DNA from: ZC4RG30 sp041168985
GTDB lineage: Bacteria; Pseudomonadota; Gammaproteobacteria; Steroidobacterales; Steroidobacteraceae
Assembly (NCBI GenBank): GCA_041168985.1
Contig: JBEEKA010000122.1
Span: 1-20,005, forward strand
DNA length: 20,005 nt
Reading direction: 5' to 3'
Positions within the stretch are counted from its first letter, which is position 1. Each line of letters begins with the position of its first letter. Below, one piece after another: positions 1 through 7,689 of the stretch. The position numbers were made by a program, and so were the translations under genes. Under the pieces are notes generated by a model. It saw only the letters and a list, made by a program, of their open reading frames with translations, made no database searches and was not told the DNA's origin.

Positions 1-695
<695 letters not shown>

Positions 696-725
696 TGTGT
701 GTGTTCCTTCAGAATTCTGTGCGGC

Positions 726-1586
726 TTAAACCGCTGCCGCGCCGCCCACGATTTCCGCGAGCTCGGTGGTGATCGCCGCCTGGCGGGCCTTGTTGTAGAC
801 GAGCTGCAGGTCGCCGATGAGCTTGCCGGCGTTGTCCGTGGCGGCCTTCATCGCGACCATTCGCGCGGCCATCTCGGAGGCAACGTTTTCGACGGCGCCG
901 CGGTAGACCTGCGACTCGACGTAACGCATGAGCAGGCCGTCGAGGATGTCCCCGGCAGACGGCTCGTAGATGTAGTCCCAGTGTTCCTGCAGTTCCGAGG
1001 ACGGAGCGACCTCGACCGGCAGCAACTGCTCGATCTTCGGCTTCTGCGTCATCGTGTTCACGAACTCGGCATGCACGAGGTAGAGCTTGTCGATCTTGCC
1101 CTCGCGGTACGCGTCCAGCATGACCTTCACGGTGCCGATGAGATCGGCCACGTGCGGCTTGTCACCCAGGCCCGAGACGTTCGCGAGGATCGGCATGCCG
1201 AGGCGACGGAAGAACGTCGTGCCCTTCGCGCCGATGAGGCAGAGGCTGACCGGCACGTCCTTGTCCTGCCATTCCTTGAACAGGTTCAGCGCCTGCTTGA
1301 AGAGGTTGGCGTTCAGGCCGCCGGCCAGCCCGCGATCCGTCGAGATGATGATGACGCCGACGTGCTTGACGTCACGCGTCGCCATGAACGGATGGCGGTA
1401 GTCCGGGTTCGCCTGCGACAGGTTGCCGATGACCGTGCGCATCTTGTCCGCGTACGGCCGAGCCAGCTTCATGCGGTCCTGGGCGCGACGCATCTTGGAC
1501 GTCGCGACCATCTGCATGGCCTTGGTGATCTTCTGAGTGCTTTTGACACTCGCGATCTTGGTGCGGATTTCCTTGGTGCCGGCCAT
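726..1586 (-). CDS. atpG: ATP synthase F1 subunit gamma
   Basis: Central rotating stalk of F1, which couples rotation of the c-ring to catalysis in the alpha3-beta3 head. The product is 286 aa, close to the usual length of about 287. The N-terminal coiled-coil helix starts MAGTKEIRTKIASVKSTQKITKAMQMVA, and the C-terminal partner helix contains the family signature ATDNAGKLIGDLQLVYNKARQAAITTEL. The middle carries the Rossmann-like segment with ISTDRGLAGGLN. It lies between atpA (19-base gap) and atpD in the normal operon order. Confidence 0.98.
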   Translation of the reverse strand: MAGTKEIRTKIASVKSTQKITKAMQMVATSKMRRAQDRMKLARPYADKMRTVIGNLSQANPDYRHPFMATRDVKHVGVIIISTDRGLAGGLNANLFKQALNLFKEWQDKDVPVSLCLIGAKGTTFFRRLGMPILANVSGLGDKPHVADLIGTVKVMLDAYREGKIDKLYLVHAEFVNTMTQKPKIEQLLPVEVAPSSELQEHWDYIYEPSAGDILDGLLMRYVESQVYRGAVENVASEMAARMVAMKAATDNAGKLIGDLQLVYNKARQAAITTELAEIVGGAAAV

Positions 1587-1605
1587 GTGTTGCTACCCGG
1601 GTGCC

Positions 1606-3144
1606 TTAGTAGGAACCGGTCGCGACGAAGTCCTCGACGATCTGCTTCAGCGTGGCTTCGTGCTTCTTCAGCACGGGCTCCGCGTTGATCGCATCGAGGG
1701 ACGCCTTGTGCGTGCCGTTCGCGAAGGACTGCAGCGCGGTCTCGAAGGCCACGATCTTGTTCAGCTCGACCTTGTCCATGTAGCCGCTGTTGACGGCGTA
1801 GATCGACAGGGCCATTTCCGCGACCGACATCGGCGCGTACTGCTTCTGCTTCATGACTTCCGTCGTGCGCTGGCCGCGCTCGAGCTGGCGACGGGTCGCC
1901 TCGTCGAGGTCGGACGCGAACTGCGAGAAGGCCGCGAGCTCACGGTACTGCGCGAGGGCGAGTCGGATGCCGCCGCCGAGGCGCTTGATGATGTCCGTCT
2001 GGGCGGCACCACCGACGCGCGACACCGAGATGCCGGCGTTCATGGCCGGGCGGATGCCGGCGTTGAACAGGTCGGACTCGACGAAGATCTGGCCGTCGGT
2101 GATCGAGATGACGTTCGTCGGCACGAAGGCCGTCACGTCACCCGCCTGGGTTTCGATGATCGGCAGGCCCGTCAGCGAGCCCGTCTTGCCCTTCACGCGG
2201 CCGTTCGTGACCATCTCGACGTACTGCTCGTTGACGCGCGCGGAGCGCTCCAGCAGGCGGCTGTGGAGATAGAACACGTCGCCCGGATAGGCTTCGCGGC
2301 CCGGCGGGCGCTTGAGGAGCAGCGAGATCTGGCGGTAGGCCACGGCCTGCTTCGACAGGTCGTCGTAGACGATCAGCGCGTCTTCGCCGTTGTCCATGAA
2401 GTACTCGCCCATCGTCACGCCGGCGTAGGCCGAGATGTACTGCAGGGCGGCCGGCGTCGAGGCCGGGGCCGCGACGACGATCGTGTGGGCCAGCGCGCCG
2501 TGCTCTTCGAGCTTGCGGACGACGTTGGCGATCGTCGAGGCCTTCTGGCCGATCGCGACGTAGACGCACTTAATGCCCGAGGACTTCTGGTTGATGATCG
2601 CGTCGACGGCCATCGCGGTCTTGCCGGTCTGGCGGTCGCCGATGATCAGCTCACGCTGGCCGCGGCCGATCGGAACCATCGAGTCGACGGCCTTGTAGCC
2701 CGTCTGCACCGGCTGGCTGACCGACTTGCGGTAGATGACGCCCGGGGCGACGCGCTCGATCGGCGCGGTCTGCTGGGCATTGATCGGGCCCTTGCCGTCG
2801 ATCGGGTTGCCCAGCGCGTCGACGACGCGGCCCAGCAGCTCCGGACCCACCGGCACTTCCAGGATGCGGCCGGTCGTCTTGACCTGGTCGCCCTCGCGGA
2901 TCGACTTGTACTCGCCGAGCACCACGGCGCCAACCGAGTCCTGCTCGAGGTTCAGCGCGAGGCCCATGACGTTGCCCGGGAACTCGAGCATTTCGCCGTA
3001 GCGCGCATCGGCCAGGCCGTGGATGCGCACGACGCCGTCGGCAACGGAAACGACGCTGCCCACGTTGCGGGCTTCGGTCGCACCCGCGAAGTTCTGGATC
3101 CGCTGACCGATCAGGTCGCTGATTTCCGATGCCTTGATAGACAT
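1606..3144 (-). CDS. atpA: ATP synthase F1 subunit alpha
   Basis: Non-catalytic nucleotide-binding subunit of the F1 hexamer. The product is 512 aa, the normal length. It starts MSIKASEISDLIGQRI. The P-loop GDRQTGKT is at residues 169-176, and the SITDGQIF...GISVSRVGGAAQ region holds the conserved arginine that reaches into the beta-subunit active site. The ATG at 3144 has an AAGGA ribosome site upstream. The gap to atpH is 25 bases. Nothing unusual was seen. Confidence 0.98.
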   Translation of the reverse strand: MSIKASEISDLIGQRIQNFAGATEARNVGSVVSVADGVVRIHGLADARYGEMLEFPGNVMGLALNLEQDSVGAVVLGEYKSIREGDQVKTTGRILEVPVGPELLGRVVDALGNPIDGKGPINAQQTAPIERVAPGVIYRKSVSQPVQTGYKAVDSMVPIGRGQRELIIGDRQTGKTAMAVDAIINQKSSGIKCVYVAIGQKASTIANVVRKLEEHGALAHTIVVAAPASTPAALQYISAYAGVTMGEYFMDNGEDALIVYDDLSKQAVAYRQISLLLKRPPGREAYPGDVFYLHSRLLERSARVNEQYVEMVTNGRVKGKTGSLTGLPIIETQAGDVTAFVPTNVISITDGQIFVESDLFNAGIRPAMNAGISVSRVGGAAQTDIIKRLGGGIRLALAQYRELAAFSQFASDLDEATRRQLERGQRTTEVMKQKQYAPMSVAEMALSIYAVNSGYMDKVELNKIVAFETALQSFANGTHKASLDAINAEPVLKKHEATLKQIVEDFVATGSY

Positions 3145-3169
3145 GATCTTTTAGTCCTTCTGGGAATTC

Positions 3170-3706
3170 TTAGGCGGTCAGCTCAAGCGCCAGGCGCTCG
3201 AGTCGCGATTTCAGGGAGCCGTCGATGACGAGGTCGCCGGCGCGCACGGTGGCGCCGCCCAGCAGTTCCGGGTCGACCTCGGCATGGACGCGGACCGTGC
3301 GGCCGAAGCGCTTTTCGAGCGACGCAGCCAGCGTGCCCTGCTCGCCTTCGCCCATCGGCGCGGCCGAGGTCACGGTGACATCCACGACACCCTCGGCCTC
3401 GTCCTTCAGCTGGTCGAACACGCGCGAGATTTCCGGGAGGAAACCCAGCCGCTTGTTGTCGGCCAGCAGGCGGAAGAAGTTCCGGTTGCCGTCGCTGAGA
3501 TCGTTACCCGCGATTTCACCGATGAAATCGGCCAGCTGCGCCGCCGTCACCCTGGGGCTGCCAAGCAGGTGCTTGACCCGCTCGTCGGCGACCGCGGCCG
3601 CACCGCGCGCGATCGCGAGCGAGTCCGGTCCGAGCCGCGATGCCGCCTTCGCCGCGGCGAAGGCCGCCTTGGCGTAGGGTCGTGCGATGGTGAGTCTGTC
3701 AGCCAT
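3170..3706 (-). CDS. atpH: ATP synthase F1 subunit delta
   Basis: Peripheral-stalk subunit that joins the b-subunit dimer to the top of F1. The product is 178 aa, typical of AtpH/OSCP. The N-terminal helical domain (ARPYAKAAFAAA) and the C-terminal domain with the signature DPELLGGATVRAGDLVIDGS and SLKSRLERL are both present. It ends 25 bases before atpA and starts 10 bases after the stop of atpF, as expected for tight operon packing. Confidence 0.97.
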   Translation of the reverse strand: MADRLTIARPYAKAAFAAAKAASRLGPDSLAIARGAAAVADERVKHLLGSPRVTAAQLADFIGEIAGNDLSDGNRNFFRLLADNKRLGFLPEISRVFDQLKDEAEGVVDVTVTSAAPMGEGEQGTLAASLEKRFGRTVRVHAEVDPELLGGATVRAGDLVIDGSLKSRLERLALELTA

Positions 3707-3716
3707 GGCGCTTCTG

Positions 3717-4187
3717 TCAGATCTCGGTGGCGAGCTGGTTCAGGATGTCGGCGTGCTTGGACGCGTCGATTTCGCGTCCGAGCAGCTTCGAGGCCGACGC
3801 AACGGTCAGGCGCGCAACCTCGCGACGCAGCTCTTCGCGTGCGCGCGTGGCTTCGAGCTCGATCTGCTGCTTGGCAGCGGCGACCAGACGGTCGCCTTCG
3901 GCCTGCGCAGCCTGCTTCGCCTGTTCGACGATGTCGTTCGAACGGCGCGAGGCCTGGTCGAGGATCTGGTTGGCACGGTCGCGTGCCTCGCGGATCACGT
4001 CGTTGGCGCGGGCCTGCGCCTCGTCGAGGTCTTTCTGGCCGCGGTCGGCGGCAGCAAGCCCTTCGGCGATCTTCTTCTGGCGCGCAGCGTTGGCGTCAGC
4101 CAGAGGCGGCACGACGAACTTCGTGAAGAACCAGAGCAGGATCAGGAAAACGATGATCTGCCCGATGAAAGTCGCGTTGATGTCCAT
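3717..4187 (-). CDS. atpF: ATP synthase F0 subunit b
   Basis: Peripheral stalk subunit: one N-terminal membrane helix anchors the protein, and a long charged helix dimerises and holds F1 still. The product is 156 aa. Residues about 5-30 (ATFIGQIIVFLILLWFFTKFVVPPL) form the membrane segment, and the rest is rich in A, E, K, R and Q, as expected for the coiled-coil stalk. It lies between atpE (36-base gap) and atpH. Confidence 0.97.
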   Translation of the reverse strand: MDINATFIGQIIVFLILLWFFTKFVVPPLADANAARQKKIAEGLAAADRGQKDLDEAQARANDVIREARDRANQILDQASRRSNDIVEQAKQAAQAEGDRLVAAAKQQIELEATRAREELRREVARLTVASASKLLGREIDASKHADILNQLATEI

Positions 4188-4223
4188 TGCCGCCTCGAAG
4201 CTTGCCTAACAGCTATGCGTCAC

Positions 4224-4490
4224 TTAGCCCGAGAGCTTCGCGAGCAGCGGGTTGGCGAACGCGAAGAGCATCGCCAGGCCGACGCCGATGAGGAACGCCG
4301 CGTCGATGAGGCCAGCCAGCAGGAACATGCGGCCCTGGAGCATCGGGGTCAGTTCGGGCTGGCGGGCAGCCGACTCGAGGAACTTCGAGCCCATGATGCC
4401 GATGCCGATGCAAGCGCCGATGGCGCCCAGGCCGATGATGATGCCGATACCCAGCGCGGTGTAACCCTGGACGAGTGCGATCGCTTCCAT
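4224..4490 (-). CDS. atpE: ATP synthase F0 subunit c
   Basis: Proton-carrying subunit that forms the rotating ring in the membrane. The 88-aa hairpin has two membrane helices. The first has the glycine-rich packing motif GLGAIGACIGIGIMG, the cytoplasmic loop has ARQPE (residues 42-46), and the second has the ion-binding aspartate D63 in GLIDAAFLIG. Asp rather than Glu, and no polar sodium-binding pattern, points to proton coupling. A strong ribosome site AGGAGAATTGAA precedes the ATG, which fits the high copy number this subunit needs. Confidence 0.98.
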   Translation of the reverse strand: MEAIALVQGYTALGIGIIIGLGAIGACIGIGIMGSKFLESAARQPELTPMLQGRMFLLAGLIDAAFLIGVGLAMLFAFANPLLAKLSG

Positions 4491-4544
4491 TTCAATTCTC
4501 CTGGTCGAAAAGTCAAAAGATCAAGAAAAACAAGAACCCTGACG

Positions 4545-5372
4545 TCAGTGGTGTTCTTCCGCCATCGAGATGTACACGACGGGGAGCACCATGAAGATAT
4601 AGGCCTGCAGCACGACGATCAGGATGTGGAAGATCGCCCAGATGGCCCCCATGAGGACCTGGCCCACGATGAACGGGATCGCGCCGGCGGTGGTGGCGGC
4701 ATTCGTGGCCGCCATGCCGAGCAGCGCGATCAGCATGAAGAGGAGTTCGCCGGCGAACATGTTGCCGAACAGTCGCATGCCCAGCGAAACCGGCTTCGCG
4801 AGCAGCTCGACGGCGTTCAGCGCGATGTTCGGGATCCACAGCAGCGGGTGGCCACCGAAGGGCGCCGCGACCCACTCGTGCAGGTAGCCGCCCACGCCCT
4901 TGGCGCGGATGGCGTAGCCGACGACGAGTAACAGCACGACGATCGCCATGGCGATGGTGCCGTTGAGGTCGGCCGAGGGCAGCACGCGCCAGAAGGCGTG
5001 GTGGTGGCCCATCGCGCCGGCGATGTTGGTCGGCAGGTCGAGCGGCAGGAGGTCCATCGTGTTCATCGCGATGATCCACGTGAACAGCGTCAGCGCCAGC
5101 CCGGTCAGGAAGCGGCGGTCGCCGTGGTAGATCTCGCCGACCTGGGTGTCGACGAAGTCGACGATCATTTCCATGAAGCTGACGAACTTCGACGGCACGC
5201 CCGCGGTGGCCTGGCGCGCGGCGCGCCAGAACACGAAACCCACGATGACGGCGAGCACGGCGGACATGGCCAGCGTGTCGACGTGCCAGGTCCAGAAGCC
5301 CGAGCCCACGGAGTTGTGGGTCAGGTGGTGGACGATGTACTCGGTCGGAGACTGGACGTGTTCGGAAGCCAT
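4545..5372 (-). CDS. atpB: ATP synthase F0 subunit a
   Basis: Stator subunit holding the two proton half-channels next to the c-ring. The product is 275 aa with several membrane helices. The essential arginine is R200 in PVSLGMRLFGNMFAGE, and the preceding NAVELLAKP segment is also conserved. The N-terminus TEYIVHHLTHN is typical of proteobacterial AtpB. It starts 2 bases after the atpI stop, so the two are probably translationally coupled. A 54-base gap separates it from atpE. Confidence 0.98.
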   Translation of the reverse strand: MASEHVQSPTEYIVHHLTHNSVGSGFWTWHVDTLAMSAVLAVIVGFVFWRAARQATAGVPSKFVSFMEMIVDFVDTQVGEIYHGDRRFLTGLALTLFTWIIAMNTMDLLPLDLPTNIAGAMGHHHAFWRVLPSADLNGTIAMAIVVLLLVVGYAIRAKGVGGYLHEWVAAPFGGHPLLWIPNIALNAVELLAKPVSLGMRLFGNMFAGELLFMLIALLGMAATNAATTAGAIPFIVGQVLMGAIWAIFHILIVVLQAYIFMVLPVVYISMAEEHH

Positions 5373-5374
5373 CG

Positions 5375-5767
5375 CTACTTAGTTTCCCTTCCCTGACCTG
5401 ACGACATGAGCGGCACCAGCACGAACGCGACAAGGGTCGCGACGTAGCCGACGAGCAAGGGCGGCCAGGCCACCTTTCCCGTCCGGGCCACGATGACGAA
5501 AAGCGCCACCGTCAGCCCTACCTTCGCGAACTGGGCGATCAGCAACCGGCCCAGCGCACCCCCGGCACTGCGCACTTCGCGCAGCGACATGAGCGTCATG
5601 AACAAGTTGGCGATCAGTCCAATCCCGCCACCGGCCAGCGCCGATGCGCCGTGCCGAACGCCCCAGACCAGCCCGAACAGGGCGGCGAGGCCGATCGATG
5701 CAGCAGACTGGGCGAGCAGTATCCGCGCTGCGAGGCGCCTGGTATCAGGGTCGCGCGTCAGGATCAA
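5375..5767 (-). CDS. atpI: ATP synthase assembly/accessory protein AtpI
   Basis: Small membrane protein of the AtpI family, described as helping c-ring assembly. The product is 130 aa with four predicted membrane helices (about residues 15-36, 42-60, 73-94 and 100-119); the GGGIGLIANLFM segment is family-like. The only reasonable start is a TTG at 5767: the frame is closed by a TGA at 5798-5800 and no ATG or GTG occurs before the first helix. The ribosome site is weak. It is the first gene of the atp operon, placed about 22 bases after the predicted transcription start. Confidence 0.9.
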   Translation of the reverse strand: MILTRDPDTRRLAARILLAQSAASIGLAALFGLVWGVRHGASALAGGGIGLIANLFMTLMSLREVRSAGGALGRLLIAQFAKVGLTVALFVIVARTGKVAWPPLLVGYVATLVAFVLVPLMSSGQGRETK

Positions 5768-5796
5768 AGGAAACCCCGGTCCGCAAAGGCGCGCGA

Positions 5797-5825
5797 ATCA
5801 TACAGATCATTGGTTGGCAGTTCAA
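5797..5825 (-). promoter_or_regulatory. Predicted sigma70 promoter of the atp operon
   Basis: Read on the minus strand, TTGAAC (5820-5825) and TATGAT (5797-5802) are separated by exactly 17 bases, each close to the consensus. Transcription should start near 5790, leaving a leader of about 22 bases before the TTG of atpI. The -35 region overlaps an imperfect inverted repeat (TTGGTTGG / CAACCCAA, plus-strand reading) that could be an operator. The site lies in the 99-base gap between parB and atpI. Confidence 0.65.
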
Positions 5826-5866
5826 CCCAATTGGCCGCCCTGCCGCCCTCCGGAAAACACCCGGAT

Positions 5867-6826
5867 CTATTGGATATGGGCCAGGACCCCGTCGAGCTCA
5901 TCCAGGCTGTTGTAGTGCACAACGAGCTTCCCCTTGCCGCCGGACGCGTGCTGGATCAGGACCTTGGCGCCAAGTTTCTCCGACAGGTCTTCCTGCAGGC
6001 GGGCGATGTTGGGGTCGACCCTCGGCGCGGGGCTGTCGTGACCGCCGCCGCCGGCAGGCGGCTGCAGGAGCTTGCGGACCAGGGCCTCGGTTTCGCGGAC
6101 CGACAGGCCATTGCGGGCGGCCAGGGCGCCGACCTCGACCTGCTGGCGACGGGTCGTCAGGGCCAGCAACGCACGGGCATGACCCATGTCGATCTGGCGT
6201 TTTTCCAGAAGATCGGCGACTTCTGGCGCCAATTCCAGCAATCTGAGGAGGTTCGACACGGCAGCGCGCGAACGACCGACCGCATCGGCAGCCTGCTGGT
6301 GGGTCACACCGAACTCGGCGATCAGGCGTTCGAGCGCACGGGCTTCTTCCAGCGGATTCAGGTTTTCGCGCTGGATGTTCTCGATCAGCGCCATCGCGAT
6401 CGCGGCCTCGTCGGGCACACGGCGGATGACGGCGGGGATCGAGGCCAACCCGGCGATCTGCGCGGCGCGCCAGCGACGTTCGCCGGCGATGATCTCGTAA
6501 CGGGGCGTCTCGCCGGGTCCGGCGGGATCGAGCTGGCGGACGACGATGGGCTGGATCACGCCCTGTGCCCGGATCGAGATCGCGAGTTCCACGAGCGCCT
6601 CCTGCCGCATGTCGACGCGCGGCTGGTACTTGCCGCGCTGGAGCCGGTCGACCGGCAGGCTCGCGAGCTCTTCGCCCGGCGGTTTCCTGTGGGCAGGCGC
6701 GGCGGCGGGCGCCGCATCCACCGGCGCCCCGGCGTTGACGGACACGGGCGCCACGGCAGCCTTGGGCTGCGCCTTGCCAAGCAGGTCCGCGAGGCCGCGG
6801 CCCAGGATGGGTTTCTTTTGCGTCAT
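5867..6826 (-). CDS. parB: Chromosome-partitioning protein ParB (Spo0J-like)
   Basis: CTP-dependent DNA clamp that loads at parS sites and helps segregate the origin region. The product is 319 aa. The N-terminal LGRGL (8-12) is the short ParA-activating motif. An Ala/Pro-rich linker follows (about 20-50), then the CTP-binding core with GERRWRA (115-121) and ENIQRENLNP (149-158), a helix-turn-helix (about 175-196, QQAADAVGRSRAAVSNLLRLL), and a C-terminal dimerisation domain. The ATG at 6826 overlaps the parA stop in an ATGA. No parS-like palindrome was seen in the window. Confidence 0.97.
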   Translation of the reverse strand: MTQKKPILGRGLADLLGKAQPKAAVAPVSVNAGAPVDAAPAAAPAHRKPPGEELASLPVDRLQRGKYQPRVDMRQEALVELAISIRAQGVIQPIVVRQLDPAGPGETPRYEIIAGERRWRAAQIAGLASIPAVIRRVPDEAAIAMALIENIQRENLNPLEEARALERLIAEFGVTHQQAADAVGRSRAAVSNLLRLLELAPEVADLLEKRQIDMGHARALLALTTRRQQVEVGALAARNGLSVRETEALVRKLLQPPAGGGGHDSPAPRVDPNIARLQEDLSEKLGAKVLIQHASGGKGKLVVHYNSLDELDGVLAHIQ

Positions 6827-7617
6827 TCGGTCGACCCGGTTTCGGCTTCGCCTTCCTCGCGGCGGATCATCTCGCCGGCGAGGGCCAGGTAAGCCAGGGC
6901 GCCGCGCGAATCCTTGTCGTGCAGCAGGACCGGCTTGCCGAAGGACGGGGCCTCGGCAAGGCGGACGTTCCGCGGGATCACGGTACGGAACACGGTGTCC
7001 CCGAAGTGGGCCATGAGCTGGCCGCTGACTTCCGTGGACAGGTTGTTCCGCGGGTCGTACATCGTCCGCAGGATGCCCTCGATGTGCAGCCCGGGATTCG
7101 CGGCGTCGCGGATCTGGCTGATGGTCGACACCAGCGCGGAAAGGCCTTCCAGCGCGTAGTACTCGCACTGCATGGGGATCAGCACGCTGTCGGCGGCCAC
7201 GAGGGCATTCAGCGTCAGCATGTTCAGGGAAGGGGGGCAGTCGATCAGGATGACGTCGTACTCGTCCCGGACGAGGGCCAGCGCATCGCGGAGCCGGGTC
7301 TCGCGCCCCTCTTCCGCCGCCATCAACCCCACTTCGGCGGAGGTCAGGTCCTGGTTGGTCGGCAGCACCGCGAGGCCGGACTCGGGCACCTGGCGAATCG
7401 CCTGTGCCGCCGTGCATTCGCCCAGCAGCACCTCGCAGGTCCCCTGTTCGACGGCCGATTTCTCGATGCCGCAGCCCATGGTGGCGTTGCCCTGGGGGTC
7501 GAGATCGACCAGCAGGACGCGGCGCCGGGTCGCCGCCAGCGACGCGGCGAGGTTCACGGCGGTCGTGGTCTTGCCGACTCCGCCTTTCTGGTTGGCAACC
7601 GCAATGACGCGTTTCAT
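6823..7617 (-). CDS. parA: Chromosome-partitioning ATPase ParA (Soj-like)
   Basis: Walker-type ATPase that binds DNA non-specifically and drives origin movement together with ParB. The product is 264 aa. The deviant Walker A motif KGGVGKT is at residues 11-17, and LLVDLDPQGNAT and VILIDCPPSL follow as the A' and B motifs. The absence of an N-terminal DNA-binding extension marks it as the chromosomal Soj type rather than a plasmid type Ia ParA. It is divergent from the glycosyltransferase gene across a 72-base gap, where rsmG would often be found. Confidence 0.97.
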   Translation of the reverse strand: MKRVIAVANQKGGVGKTTTAVNLAASLAATRRRVLLVDLDPQGNATMGCGIEKSAVEQGTCEVLLGECTAAQAIRQVPESGLAVLPTNQDLTSAEVGLMAAEEGRETRLRDALALVRDEYDVILIDCPPSLNMLTLNALVAADSVLIPMQCEYYALEGLSALVSTISQIRDAANPGLHIEGILRTMYDPRNNLSTEVSGQLMAHFGDTVFRTVIPRNVRLAEAPSFGKPVLLHDKDSRGALAYLALAGEMIRREEGEAETGSTE

Positions 7618-7650
7618 GGTGGCCGGGAGTCTAGCAAGCCCCGGGCCGCA

Positions 7651-7659
7651 TGGTATTTT
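7651..7659 (+). promoter_or_regulatory. Possible extended -10 promoter for the glucan synthase-like gene
   Basis: TGGTATTTT in the 72-base divergent gap resembles an extended -10 element (TGnTATAAT). It would start transcription about 24 bases before the ATG at 7690. No good -35 is visible and the gene lacks a clear ribosome site, so this is a weak prediction. Confidence 0.25.
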
Positions 7660-7689
7660 TGCCCATCCCGTCGGTCTAGATCCTCCTTA

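Noticed and set aside
7682..7688. Perfect AAGGAGG on the minus strand just before the glucan synthase-like gene
   Set aside because: It points towards parA but the nearest minus-strand ATG (7666) is too far and opens only an 11-codon frame; parA itself starts at 7617. Probably chance.
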